The notes: a model not told the origin generated them from the letters alone. 64,000 bases of DNA from Bacillus sp. S3 (GCF_005154805.1 NZ_CP039727.1:2291501-2355500), one strand, 5' to 3'; shown: positions 51,134 to 59,776, numbered from the stretch's first letter. Program-made: numbers and translations.

Positions 51134-52018
51134 ATGAAAATCCGAAAGGCCATTATTCCAGCTGCAGGCCTCGGGACTCGTTTTTTACCTGCAACGAAAG
51201 CAGTGCCAAAGGAAATGATTCCAATTGTTGATAAACCAACCATTCAATATATTGTCGAAGAGGCTGTAGCGTCGGGGATTGAGGAAATCATTATCATAAC
51301 CGGCAGGGGAAAGCGGTCAATCGAGGATCACTTCGATAAATCCTATGAGCTCGAGGATACTCTATTTAAAAAGAATAAAATAGTGGACCTAGAGAAAATT
51401 CAACAAATATCCAGTTTAGCGAAAGTTTATTATGTCCGCCAAAAGGAACCTAATGGACTTGGCGATGCCATTCTTTGTGCTAAAAATATTGTTGGCAATG
51501 AACCATTTGCGGTTATGCTTGGCGATGATATGGTGATATCGGATGTTCCCTGCTTGAAGCAGCTGATGAATGTATTTGAGTATTATAATAATTCGATCGT
51601 CGCCATTCAGAACGTTCCGAAATTGGATGTGAATAAATATGGCATCATTAAGCCAAAAGGTGTGATGAGGGAGCCGAATATCTATTCAATTGAATCATTA
51701 ATAGAAAAACCAAAACCGGAAGAAGCCCCGTCAACATTAGCCGTCATGGGGCGCTATATTTTAAACCCAGAGATTTTTACAATCTTGGAGCGGCTTCCAT
51801 TTGGACAGGGTAACGAATTACAACTAACTGATGCCATAAACGAGCTAAATAAAATGCAGGCCGTCCTTGCCTGCACCTTCAACGGAACCCGCTACGACAT
51901 CGGCGACAAAATCGGCTACATCAAAGCAACCCTCGACCTCGCCCTCAGCCGCCCCGACACCCAAAAAGAAATCCTGACTTATATGGAAAAAATAGTAAAA
52001 CGGTGTCAGGCACCATAA
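51134..52018 (+). CDS. galU: UTP-glucose-1-phosphate uridylyltransferase
   Basis: A 294-residue nucleotidyltransferase making UDP-glucose from UTP and glucose-1-phosphate. Signature IIPAAGLGTRFLPATKAVPKEMIPIVDKPTIQYIVEEA; also IIITGRGKRSIEDHFD, VMLGDDM and TFNGTRYDIGDKIGYIKATL. It supplies donor for the upstream glycosyltransferase. ATG follows AAGGGAGG. Two oddities: 36 codons near the 3' end have no T-ending codon, and the last five codons plus stop are formed by a GGTGTCAGGCACC repeat, giving the C-terminal residues RCQAP. Confidence 0.95.
   Translation: MKIRKAIIPAAGLGTRFLPATKAVPKEMIPIVDKPTIQYIVEEAVASGIEEIIIITGRGKRSIEDHFDKSYELEDTLFKKNKIVDLEKIQQISSLAKVYYVRQKEPNGLGDAILCAKNIVGNEPFAVMLGDDMVISDVPCLKQLMNVFEYYNNSIVAIQNVPKLDVNKYGIIKPKGVMREPNIYSIESLIEKPKPEEAPSTLAVMGRYILNPEIFTILERLPFGQGNELQLTDAINELNKMQAVLACTFNGTRYDIGDKIGYIKATLDLALSRPDTQKEILTYMEKIVKRCQAP
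51869..51976 (+). other. C/A-ending codon tract in the 3' end of galU
   Basis: 36 consecutive codons with third positions C 28, A 7, G 1, T 0 (hand count), against 11 T-ending codons in the first 36 codons of the same gene. The tract ends 25 bases before the GGTGTCAGGCACC copy. Confidence 0.85.
52002..52014 (+). repeat. GGTGTCAGGCACC repeat, copy 2, inside the galU 3' end
   Basis: Exact 13-base copy read in frame as part of the galU C-terminus; the stop codon TAA follows at 52016-52018. The native end of galU was probably a few residues different. Confidence 0.85.
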
Positions 52019-52058
52019 CTAATCTATTGATGCACTTTAAGTTGATAAGCAAAAACTT

Positions 52059-52090
52059 TAAGCCGAGGCTGTTGGAAGCCTTGGCTTTTC
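52059..52090 (+). terminator. Terminator after galU
   Basis: AGCCGAGGCT-GTTGGA-AGCCTTGGCTTTT; a 10-base stem with one G-U pair. Confidence 0.88.
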
Positions 52091-52371
52091 TATAAAAGAG
52101 TCATGTATTTTAATTGGTTATTTTTTTCCTTAGGTTTATAACAAGAAATATATTATGCTAAAATAATGGACAAGCATAAACGAATATAACGATAATGGTA
52201 GAAATGGGCTGTCCATTTTATAATCGAGGTTTACCAATTAGTGAATTTGGTGTTTAATGTTAGGAAATATTCCTTGGGAAAGCGCATGAACAGACATTTC
52301 TCGAGGTTTTTTGACGGGAAATCAAGAATAAACGGAGTTTTTGTAAAAACAGAACAAAGGAGGAACTACAT
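52091..52371 (+). other. Intergenic region upstream of the glutaredoxin-like gene
   Basis: No gene seen. AATGGAC (52165-52171) and GTCCATT (52211-52217) are an inverted pair 39 bases apart. No promoter matching a consensus well was found. Confidence 0.4.
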
Positions 52372-52623
52372 ATGAAGAACGAGCAGATTATCGTCTATAC
52401 CACGAATGATTGTATTGAATGTATGATGGTTAAACAGGTACTTACCAACGAAGGGATTGCTTTTGAAGTAAGGAATGTTGCTGACAGCCCAGCTTATCAA
52501 AAGGAAGTAGAGAAATACGGCTTCCTCGGAGTTCCCGTAACGGTCCTTGGCGACCGGGCTATAAAGGGTTTTACCAATGAGCTTAAAGAACTGATGGAAT
52601 TGGCAAGTGGCGGTAAAGAGTAG
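52372..52623 (+). CDS. Glutaredoxin-like thiol-disulfide protein
   Basis: An 83-residue thioredoxin-fold protein of the NrdH/glutaredoxin type with active site CIEC (residues ~14-17), the cis-Pro segment GFLGVPVTVLGD and a C-terminal GFTNELKELM helix. Bacilli lack glutathione, so the partner is probably bacillithiol or thioredoxin reductase. ATG follows AAGGAGG. Monocistronic. Confidence 0.88.
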   Translation: MKNEQIIVYTTNDCIECMMVKQVLTNEGIAFEVRNVADSPAYQKEVEKYGFLGVPVTVLGDRAIKGFTNELKELMELASGGKE

Positions 52624-52703
52624 AAAGTTAAATAAACTGGAACAATTTTCTTTACTTCGATGGTAATTAGAGTTACTATGAACATAATTTAATAAGCGAT
52701 TTA

Positions 52704-52800
52704 TCTACTAGGGGTGCCCTGTTAATCAGGCTGAGAGAAAACGATAACGTTTTTAACCCTTCGGACCTGATCTGGGTAATACCAGCGTAGGAAAGTAGTC
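52704..52800 (+). ncRNA. TPP riboswitch (THI element)
   Basis: The conserved core is visible: CTACTAGGGGTGCC, then CAGGCTGAGA, CCCTTCGGACCTGATCTGGGTAATACCAGCGTAGGAAAGTAG. The outer strands CTACTA / TAG.AAGTAG close the structure. Binding of thiamin pyrophosphate should favour the terminator at 52833-52863 and switch off the downstream operon. Confidence 0.97.
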
Positions 52801-52832
52801 GAGTGAAATCTATATTTTATCTCTTTCTAACT

Positions 52833-52863
52833 AACCAGGTCCTATTATGGATCTGGTTTTTTT
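52833..52863 (+). terminator. Riboswitch-controlled terminator
   Basis: AACCAGGTCC pairs with GGATCTGGTT, followed by a long T run, 30 bases before thiM. Confidence 0.9.
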
Positions 52864-52892
52864 ATGTTTAAAAAGAATAGGAGCGATGGGAT

Positions 52893-53711
52893 TTGGAGAA
52901 CAACAGACTTGGTCAAATATTAGAAAAAGTTAGAGAGGTGAACCCGCTTGTCCATAATATCACGAATGTCGTGGTAACGAATTTCACAGCCAATGGATTG
53001 CTTGCCCTTGGCGCTTCACCGGTCATGGCGAATGCAATCGAAGAGGCAGCTGATATGGCGAAGATTGCGAGTTCACTAGTTCTGAATATTGGCACATTAA
53101 ACGCGCAAACGGTCGAGGCGATGATCGCAGCCGGTAAAGCAGCCAATGTGCATGGGGTTCCAGTAATTTTTGACCCAGTTGGAGCTGGTGCAACTCCGTA
53201 CCGAACGGAAACGGCGCACCGTGTGATGAAGGAAGTCAAGGTCGCCGTAATTAGAGGAAATGCAGCCGAAATCGCCAATGTCGTAGGTGAAAAGTGGGAG
53301 ATAAAGGGCGTTGATGGAGGAATGGCTAAAGGGAATATTACAGAGCTTGCCATCCAAGCTGCTGAAATTTTACAGTGTGTGGTTGTCATAACTGGAAAGG
53401 AGGATGTCGTTACTGACGGAACAACAACGTATATCATCTCAAATGGACATCCGATTTTGACAAAAGTAACCGGTACAGGCTGCCTGTTAACTTCGGTGAT
53501 TGGTGCATTTGCCGGAGTGGAAAAGGATCTCATCCAAGCTTCGGTCGCTGCATTAACCTGTTATGGTGTTGCAGCAGAAAAGGCTGCGAATCAAACAGCC
53601 GAGCTCGGGCCGGGCAGCTTTCAAATAGAATTTTTAAATCAATTATCGTTGGTTTCCCCTGAGGAATTGGATGTACATGCTTCTTTTAAAAAATGGAACG
53701 GAGGATTGTAG
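52893..53711 (+). CDS. thiM: Hydroxyethylthiazole kinase
   Basis: A 272-residue kinase that phosphorylates salvaged hydroxyethylthiazole. Motifs: [29 protein letters not shown] at the N-terminus, [28 protein letters not shown] and [16 protein letters not shown] with the catalytic Cys. TTG start at 52893 after AGGAG; a nearby ATG at 52886 is out of frame. First gene after the TPP riboswitch. Confidence 0.96.
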   Translation: MENNRLGQILEKVREVNPLVHNITNVVVTNFTANGLLALGASPVMANAIEEAADMAKIASSLVLNIGTLNAQTVEAMIAAGKAANVHGVPVIFDPVGAGATPYRTETAHRVMKEVKVAVIRGNAAEIANVVGEKWEIKGVDGGMAKGNITELAIQAAEILQCVVVITGKEDVVTDGTTTYIISNGHPILTKVTGTGCLLTSVIGAFAGVEKDLIQASVAALTCYGVAAEKAANQTAELGPGSFQIEFLNQLSLVSPEELDVHASFKKWNGGL

Positions 53712-53712
53712 G

Positions 53713-54525
53713 ATGAAAAGGGCATTAACCATTGCGGGTTCAGATAGTGGCGGCGGTGCAGGAATTCAGGCTGATTTGAAAACGTTTCAGGAATTAGAGG
53801 TTTTCGGTATGTCTGCATTAACGGCTGTTACGGCGCAAAATACATTAGGGGTTCACGCAGTCTATCCGATGACGGCAAAAGCAGTTGTCGAACAAATTCA
53901 AGCAATTGGAGACGATATCGGAACGGATGCAGTAAAAACGGGCATGCTTTTTAGTGCAGAAATCATTGAAGCCGTTTCAATGAATCTCAAAAACTATCAT
54001 TGGAACAACGTGGTGGTCGACCCTGTGATGATTGCGAAAGGCGGAGCCTCTCTATTACAGGAAGAGGCGGTTTCGGCTATGAAAAACCATTTACTACCCC
54101 TTGCTGCAGTGATTACACCGAATATTCCGGAAGCAGAGGTTTTGACAGGGATGTCCATTCGATCCCCCCTGGATAAACGGGAAGCCGCTGTAAAACTTTG
54201 CGAGTTAGGTGCAAAAAATGTCGTGATCAAGGGCGGTCATGATGAGAATGAATCTGAATCTACCGATTTATTATTTGACGGGAACGAATTCCACTACTTT
54301 ACAAGTAAGCGCATTCAGACAAAAAATACACATGGAACGGGATGTACCTTCTCTGCGGTTATAACGGCGGAATTAGCGAAAGGCTCCACCATCTATAATG
54401 CCGTTTTAACTGCAAAGGATTTCATTCAAGCAGCGATTGAAGATGGTATTGCCATCGGCCACGGTCATGGTCCGACGAACCACTGGGCCTTTCAAAAGAG
54501 GGGAAAGGAGATGGCTAGGCTATGA
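53713..54525 (+). CDS. thiD: Hydroxymethylpyrimidine / HMP-phosphate kinase
   Basis: A 270-residue ribokinase-fold enzyme that makes HMP-PP in two steps. [39 protein letters not shown] and [21 protein letters not shown] are the family motifs. ATG 53713 follows GGAGG; an open frame from 53671 overlaps thiM and has no RBS. Confidence 0.96.
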   Translation: MKRALTIAGSDSGGGAGIQADLKTFQELEVFGMSALTAVTAQNTLGVHAVYPMTAKAVVEQIQAIGDDIGTDAVKTGMLFSAEIIEAVSMNLKNYHWNNVVVDPVMIAKGGASLLQEEAVSAMKNHLLPLAAVITPNIPEAEVLTGMSIRSPLDKREAAVKLCELGAKNVVIKGGHDENESESTDLLFDGNEFHYFTSKRIQTKNTHGTGCTFSAVITAELAKGSTIYNAVLTAKDFIQAAIEDGIAIGHGHGPTNHWAFQKRGKEMARL

Positions 54526-55184
54526 TTCATTTAAAAGACGAATTAAGCGTTTATTTTATTATGGGCAGTCCGAATTGTTTGAAGGACCCAAAGGAGGTCT
54601 TAGAAGAAGCAATTGCAGGCGGGATCACCCTATTTCAATTCCGTGAAAAGGGAAAAGGAGCCTTAACAGATTCCGCAAAATATACCCTGGCAAAAGAACT
54701 TCAAGCGATTTGTCAGGAGAACCAGATTCCCTTCATTGTCAATGATGATATCGAGCTCGCACTCGAGATTGGGGCAGACGGTGTTCATATTGGGCAGGAG
54801 GATGAGCCGGTGAAAGCAGTGAGGGAAAAGATTGGCGGCAAAATCCTCGGGGTATCCGTCCATACGACAGAAGAAGCGATGACGGCACATAGGGATGGGG
54901 CAGATTATTTTGGAATCGGACCAATTTATCCAACGAGAACTAAGGAAGATGCAAAGCCATCGAAAGGAACCAGCCTGATAGAAACTCTGAGAAAAAATGG
55001 AATCACCGTACCGATCGTTGGAATCGGCGGCATCATCGCTGAAAATGCCAGTCCTGTTATTGAGGCAGGGGCAGATGGAGTTTCGGTGATTACCGCCATA
55101 AGTCAGGCAGATTCGCCTATAGCAGCAGCCATGGCATTAAAAAATACAATCGAGGAGGCAAAAAGAAATGAACAAAACGTATAA
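54522..55184 (+). CDS. thiE: Thiamin-phosphate synthase
   Basis: A 220-residue TIM-barrel enzyme that joins HMP-PP and thiazole phosphate. [46 protein letters not shown] and IVGIGGI are all family motifs. ATGA overlap with thiD. Confidence 0.97.
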   Translation: MIHLKDELSVYFIMGSPNCLKDPKEVLEEAIAGGITLFQFREKGKGALTDSAKYTLAKELQAICQENQIPFIVNDDIELALEIGADGVHIGQEDEPVKAVREKIGGKILGVSVHTTEEAMTAHRDGADYFGIGPIYPTRTKEDAKPSKGTSLIETLRKNGITVPIVGIGGIIAENASPVIEAGADGVSVITAISQADSPIAAAMALKNTIEEAKRNEQNV

Positions 55185-55674
55185 ATTGACACTGACAGCG
55201 ATGATGATTGCGATCGGCACCCTATCTAGTAACCTAGTAGCGATTCCGATTGGATTTACCAAGGTTTTTCCGATGCAGCATTTTTTGAACGTTTTATCAG
55301 CGGTTCTTTTAGGCCCCTATTACGCCGTAGCACAGGCCTTTTGTATCTCTTTGTTAAGAAATCTCATGGGAACGGGTTCCGTTTTTGCCTTTCCCGGTAG
55401 TATGGCGGGTGCTTTGCTCGCATCCCTGTTATTTTACAAAACTAGAAAAATCTATTTAGCCTTTATTGGGGAAGTAATTGGAACGGGGATTATCGGTGCG
55501 ATTCTTTGTTATCCACTGGCAACCCTGTTGCTCGGTAAAGAAGCAACCTTATTTGGATTTATTCCATTATTTATTTTTAGCTCATTTGCCGGGGCACTGC
55601 TCGGATTTGTGATATTAACTGTTTTCTTAAGAAAGAAAGTCTGGACCTTAGCGGGACAGTCTTTTAAAAACTAA
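55168..55674 (+). CDS. thiW: ThiW, predicted thiazole-uptake component of an ECF transporter
   Basis: A 168-residue integral membrane protein with about five helices. The N-terminal [49 protein letters not shown] and [22 protein letters not shown] are typical of ThiW, an S-component found with thiM and assigned to thiazole uptake. The general ECF energising module (EcfA/A'/T) lies elsewhere. It overlaps thiE by 17 bases. Confidence 0.93.
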   Translation: MNKTYKLTLTAMMIAIGTLSSNLVAIPIGFTKVFPMQHFLNVLSAVLLGPYYAVAQAFCISLLRNLMGTGSVFAFPGSMAGALLASLLFYKTRKIYLAFIGEVIGTGIIGAILCYPLATLLLGKEATLFGFIPLFIFSSFAGALLGFVILTVFLRKKVWTLAGQSFKN

Positions 55675-55695
55675 AGCATGAAATGGGGGATTAAA

Positions 55696-56367
55696 ATGAA
55701 ATTTTCACAGCAACTTTATGAAAGCGTAAAAGAAATATGGGAACAGACCCATCTCCATCCTTTTGTGGACGGAATCGGCACGGGCGACCTGCCTGTGGAA
55801 TCATTCATCCGTTATATGAAACAGGATTATGTGTTTTTAATCGATTATTCCAAGCTTTTTGCTTTAGGGGCAGTCAAGGCGAGGGACCTCGACACGATGG
55901 CTGTTTTTGCAAAACTGCTTCATGAGACACTGCATGGCGAAATGGAATTGCACCGTGGGTATGCGACAAGATTCGGAATTACTCGTAATGAGCTGGAAGA
56001 AACAAAACCAACACCCACCAACTTAGCCTATACACGGTATATGCTAAATGTCGCGCAGAACGGATCGCTTGAGGAATTAATCTCAGCACTTCTGCCGTGT
56101 ATGTGGAGCTATTGGGAGATTAGCAAAATGCTAGCAGATAAATACCCCCAAGCTAGCGCGCATCCTTTGTATGGTGATTGGATAAAAATGTATACGTCAG
56201 ATGAATTTGGTTCGTTGGCCGTCTGGCTGATAGAGTTATTAGATCAGTTGACAGATGGCAAGTCAGCCCGCGAATTAGTTCTCTTGGAAGAACATTTCCT
56301 GACGACCTCCCGCTTTGAATACATGTTTTGGAATATGGTTTACGAAGGAGAGGATTGGCCTGTCTGA
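55696..56367 (+). CDS. tenA: Aminopyrimidine aminohydrolase / thiaminase II
   Basis: A 223-residue helical enzyme that hydrolyses aminomethylpyrimidine to HMP in thiamin-base salvage. Family segments: FIRYMKQDYVFLIDYSKLFALGAVKA, LHETLHGEMELH, LPCMWSYWEI and the C-terminal FEYMFWNMVYEGEDWP. ATG 55696 follows GGGG in AAATGGGGGA. Confidence 0.96.
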   Translation: MKFSQQLYESVKEIWEQTHLHPFVDGIGTGDLPVESFIRYMKQDYVFLIDYSKLFALGAVKARDLDTMAVFAKLLHETLHGEMELHRGYATRFGITRNELEETKPTPTNLAYTRYMLNVAQNGSLEELISALLPCMWSYWEISKMLADKYPQASAHPLYGDWIKMYTSDEFGSLAVWLIELLDQLTDGKSARELVLLEEHFLTTSRFEYMFWNMVYEGEDWPV

Positions 56368-56374
56368 CGCAACT

Positions 56375-57109
56375 ATGTTAGCCATCGACGAACTTACATA
56401 TGCATTTGATCCCGCGAGGCCGATTTTTCAAAAAATATCATTGAAAGTGAAACCGGGCGAATTTGTTTCGGTTATAGGCGCGAGCGGATCAGGAAAAAGC
56501 ACGCTGTTTAAATTAATTGCCGGATTGATAGAGCCTGGTGCAGGGGAAATCAGGATTCATGGTGAAAATCCCGGAAACAGATTAGGCAAGGTGGGATATA
56601 TGCCGCAAAAGGATTTGCTTATACCGTGGAGATCGGTGTTAGACAATTGTTTCCTGCCGCTGGAAATAGCGAAGGAAAATAAACAGCAAAGAATGCCTGA
56701 GATTCGCGAATGGCTGGAACGCTTTGGCTTGGCGGCGGTGGAGCAGGCCTATCCGGATGAGCTTTCCGGCGGGATGAGGCAGCGGGCTGCTTTTTTGAGG
56801 ACACTCATGACAGGCAAAGATCTCTTATTGTTAGATGAACCGTTCGGGGCACTCGATTCGTTGACGAAACGAACGATGCACAGCTGGCTGCTTGGACTGT
56901 GGGGGGAATTACAAAAAACGGTACTGTTTATTACCCATGACCTAGAGGAGGCGATTCTGCTTAGTGACCGTATTTATTTGCTGGGGCAAGAAACGTTACA
57001 TGAATTTAAAGTTAGCCTGCCGCGGCCAAGAAATGCGGAAATAATTTATCAATCTGAGTTGATCATGTTGAGAAAAGAACTGGAGCGGCTGATTCAAAAT
57101 GAAAAGTAA
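56375..57109 (+). CDS. thiZ: ABC transporter ATP-binding protein ThiZ
   Basis: A 244-residue ATPase. Walker A GASGSGKSTLFKLIAG, Q-loop YMPQKDLLIPW, signature LSGGMRQRAAFLRTL and Walker B LLLLDEPFGALDS are complete. With ThiX and ThiY it imports formylaminopyrimidine (a thiamin breakdown product) that TenA processes. ATG 56375 has no RBS at proper spacing; AAGGAGAGG ends at 56353, 6 bases before an in-frame CTG at 56360, so a CTG start cannot be excluded. Confidence 0.92.
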   Translation: MLAIDELTYAFDPARPIFQKISLKVKPGEFVSVIGASGSGKSTLFKLIAGLIEPGAGEIRIHGENPGNRLGKVGYMPQKDLLIPWRSVLDNCFLPLEIAKENKQQRMPEIREWLERFGLAAVEQAYPDELSGGMRQRAAFLRTLMTGKDLLLLDEPFGALDSLTKRTMHSWLLGLWGELQKTVLFITHDLEEAILLSDRIYLLGQETLHEFKVSLPRPRNAEIIYQSELIMLRKELERLIQNEK

Positions 57110-57869
57110 TTGGAAAAAGTGGGTAGGGGATTATGGATTATTTCTACTTGTATCCATCTTGATATTGAGCGCCTGGGAGTTAGCGGTAAGGAAAGGTATG
57201 GTTCCATCCTTTATCTTGCCTGCTCCCTCGGCAATTGGGGCGGCTCTTGTAGAAAACCGTCAGCTCTTATTGGAGGAGCATTTACCGGCCACTCTTAAAG
57301 AGGTTGTCATTGGATTTGGAATTTCATTAACGGGTGGCCTCCTGCTTGGCGTCGGGATGCATTTTTCGCGGGCATTAGAAAAAGTGCTGTATCCGTTCCT
57401 CGTCATTTCTCAGACCATTCCGCTGATTGCGATTTCACCGATTTTCATCATGTGGTTCGGTTATTCGATTTGGAGTAAAATCGCCGTAACCATTTTAATC
57501 GCTATTTTTCCAATCGTCGTTAGTACATATGATGGGCTGAAGGCGGGGGGAAGGGAATACCGGGAATTACTGCTGACAATGGGGGCAAATCGCTGGGTTA
57601 TTTTTAAAAAAATTCAGCTGCCAATGGCTTTGCCGTCGATTTTGTCCGGGTTAAAAATGTCAGTGGTGTATTGTGTTGTAGGGGCAACCATCGGAGAATG
57701 GCTGGGCGCGAGTGAGGGTTTAGGCTATTTCAGCAGACGAATGTCAGGGAACTTGCAAGCAGACGCCGTTTTTGCCGCCATTTTCCTGCTTTCGTTACTG
57801 GGCATTGTCCTGTTTTTATTGATTCGTTTATTAGAAAAACAGCTATTGAAAAATAAAGTGCGCTACTAG
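57099..57869 (+). CDS. thiX: ABC transporter permease ThiX
   Basis: A 256-residue permease with about six membrane helices and the binding-protein-dependent (EAA) loop TMGANRWVIFKKIQLPMALPSILSGLKMS. Its place between thiZ and thiY defines it as the pyrimidine permease. Overlaps thiZ by 11 bases. Confidence 0.92.
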   Translation: MKSNWKKWVGDYGLFLLVSILILSAWELAVRKGMVPSFILPAPSAIGAALVENRQLLLEEHLPATLKEVVIGFGISLTGGLLLGVGMHFSRALEKVLYPFLVISQTIPLIAISPIFIMWFGYSIWSKIAVTILIAIFPIVVSTYDGLKAGGREYRELLLTMGANRWVIFKKIQLPMALPSILSGLKMSVVYCVVGATIGEWLGASEGLGYFSRRMSGNLQADAVFAAIFLLSLLGIVLFLLIRLLEKQLLKNKVRY

Positions 57870-57887
57870 AGAGGATATGAAAAATCA

Positions 57888-58889
57888 ATGAGGAAACGTT
57901 TTTACATTGTCGTCAGTCTTTTGTTACTTATTTTAAGCGCTTGTGGAAAAGGGGAGGCCGACCAAACGGCGGCCGGTGCGAACTCGGGTGATTTGCAGGA
58001 GGTGAGTTTAATGCTCGATTGGTATCCAAATGCGGTGCACTCCTTTTTATTTGCCGCGAAAGAAAAGGGCTATTTCAAAGAACAAGGGCTGGATGTTGAT
58101 ATTCAAATGCCAGCGGATACAAATGATCCATTAAGACTGGTTGCGGCTGATAAGGTCGATATGGCCATCAATTATCAGCCGGAAGTCCTTGTGGCACGAG
58201 GAGAAGATATTCCGGTTCAGTCGATTGCCGCGCTTGTACGCCATCCGCTGAATCAATTAATGATTGCCAAGGATAGTCCAATTCAATCTCCTAAGGACTT
58301 AGCCGGAAAGACGGTGGGGTATCCAACCATTCCACTAGATGAAGCGATTATTCACACGATGGTGAAAACTGACGGCGGGGATGCGGAGAAGGTAAAGATG
58401 GTTGATGTTGGCTGGGATTTAATACCCGCTATGGCAACCAAGAAAACCGATGCCATAATGGGCGGTTTTATCAATCATGAAAAATTATTGCTTGAAAAGG
58501 AGGGACATCCGATCCGCACCTTGAACCCCGCGGATTACGGCGTTCCCGATTATTATGAATTAGTGTTAGTAGCGAGCGAAAAGAGTTTAAAAGCAAACAA
58601 GGATGTGTATCAAAAGTTTCTCACTGCTGTGACAAAGGGACAACAATTTGTCTCCGAGCATCCTGAGGAAGGCTTGGCGATATTGATGGAGCATGAGGAC
58701 CAGACATCACCGCTTGAAAAGGATACCGAAACAAAAAGCTTAGAGATTCTCCTTCCGTTGATGGATGCAAACGACAAACCCTTCGGTTATCAAGATCCAG
58801 GTACATGGGAAAAAGTCGCCCAATGGTTAAAAACCACCAAAATGATAAATGAAAAAGTAAAACCAGCCGACGCCTTTATCAATTTCTAA
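57888..58889 (+). CDS. thiY: Pyrimidine-precursor-binding lipoprotein ThiY
   Basis: A 333-residue NMT1/THI5-like binding protein. The lipobox LILSAC gives a lipid-anchored Cys at about residue 19. SLMLDWYPNAVHSFLFAAKEKGYFKEQGLDVDI is the family opening. It delivers formylaminopyrimidine to ThiXZ. ATG follows GAGAGGATATG. The last codons favour C and A at third positions, a weaker form of the shift seen in hutG, galU and tgl. Confidence 0.92.
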   Translation: MRKRFYIVVSLLLLILSACGKGEADQTAAGANSGDLQEVSLMLDWYPNAVHSFLFAAKEKGYFKEQGLDVDIQMPADTNDPLRLVAADKVDMAINYQPEVLVARGEDIPVQSIAALVRHPLNQLMIAKDSPIQSPKDLAGKTVGYPTIPLDEAIIHTMVKTDGGDAEKVKMVDVGWDLIPAMATKKTDAIMGGFINHEKLLLEKEGHPIRTLNPADYGVPDYYELVLVASEKSLKANKDVYQKFLTAVTKGQQFVSEHPEEGLAILMEHEDQTSPLEKDTETKSLEILLPLMDANDKPFGYQDPGTWEKVAQWLKTTKMINEKVKPADAFINF

Positions 58890-58981
58890 GCTGAAGCAGC
58901 TTAAATCGTTTTTGGTTTAAAGGTGTAGATGTTTTTTATTGTTTTTGTAGTTTAATATTAGTACGGTGAAAAGAAGAGAAA

Positions 58982-59032
58982 TGGTGTCAGGCACCCTCCG
59001 TGGACACTGTCCACGGAGGGTGCCTGACACCA
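58982..59032. repeat. Perfect 51-base hairpin built from two inverted GGTGTCAGGCACC repeats, copy 3
   Basis: TGGTGTCAGGCACCCTCC begins the left arm; the 24-base arms are perfectly complementary with a 3-base ACT loop. It lies between convergent thiY and tgl, 4 bases from the tgl stop, and could also stop transcription both ways, though only a weak T run is present. Confidence 0.92.
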
Positions 59033-59035
59033 ATT

Positions 59036-59776
59036 TTAATATTGACTATATTGTAATGATGGATAATATGGTCGGGTTATCATTTGCATGAGGTAGGCTG
59101 AGTTTTCGGGGTTTGGTTTTCTTTTCCCGTTTAAGAATCCGATAATGGCGCTGGCGTTTCTGATTCCGATTCCATGTCCATAGTATTTATCATTGCCGAA
59201 ATAAATGACATTTTCAGCCCGCCACCACGGCTGTTTCGGGTCAAAATCTGGATTATTGAAGTGGAGGACATCACCAGGTAAGAAATCATCCCCATATATT
59301 TGGTGAATCGGCAGATCGTCATCAAATTGCCAATCCATCAGGTAAAGCCGTGCAAACAGAATATCAAACCTCTCACTGCCAATTGAATAAAGTGCTGCAA
59401 TATATAAAACAATGGCAATGGCGGTGGAGCATTCAAAGGCGTAAAGCTTGCCATTTTTAATAATGTCCAGTATGGCAATCGAAGGTTGAACACCTGGTTT
59501 AATGAGAAAGCCGCCATTCCCTAATCGATTCCAATATTTTTTATTGCAAAAGGCATAGCGAAATGTCGTGAACTTTACGCCGCTGCTATTCAGTTCTTGT
59601 GCCGCTTTCATTGTATTCGTGCGAAATAGAAGCTCAAATTTTAATTGACTTATCGCTTGATATTCATACGTTTTTTTATTTGCGGCCATTTGATTGATAA
59701 TCGGATGAGCTTCTTTATTCGTTATCTCATGAAACAGTTCCTTTGGTTCTGCCACCTGATGATTTATTCTGATCAT
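59036..59776 (-). CDS. tgl: Spore-coat protein-glutamine gamma-glutamyltransferase
   Basis: A 246-residue transglutaminase that crosslinks spore-coat proteins (GerQ and others in B. subtilis). The catalytic Cys is in YAFECSTAIAIVLYIA. Other matches to B. subtilis Tgl are LKFELLFRTNTMKAAQELNSSGVKFTTFR, GDVLHFNNPDFDPKQPWWRAENVI and YYGHGIGI. A 25-codon stretch near the 3' end (59069-59143) has no T-ending codons. No good start alternative; the upstream RBS is GGGAGGCAGAG. Confidence 0.94.
   Translation of the reverse strand: MIRINHQVAEPKELFHEITNKEAHPIINQMAANKKTYEYQAISQLKFELLFRTNTMKAAQELNSSGVKFTTFRYAFCNKKYWNRLGNGGFLIKPGVQPSIAILDIIKNGKLYAFECSTAIAIVLYIAALYSIGSERFDILFARLYLMDWQFDDDLPIHQIYGDDFLPGDVLHFNNPDFDPKQPWWRAENVIYFGNDKYYGHGIGIRNASAIIGFLNGKRKPNPENSAYLMQMITRPYYPSLQYSQY
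59069..59143 (-). other. C/A-ending codon tract in the 3' end of tgl
   Basis: 25 consecutive tgl codons, third positions C 10, A 12, G 3 (two are Met), T 0 (hand count). The tract ends 38 bases before the hairpin repeat; the last ten codons beyond it return to T-ending use. Confidence 0.8.

Noticed and set aside
52913..53533. 206-codon minus-strand frame inside thiM
   Set aside because: Antisense shadow of a well-conserved gene; no RBS and composition reflects the thiM codons.
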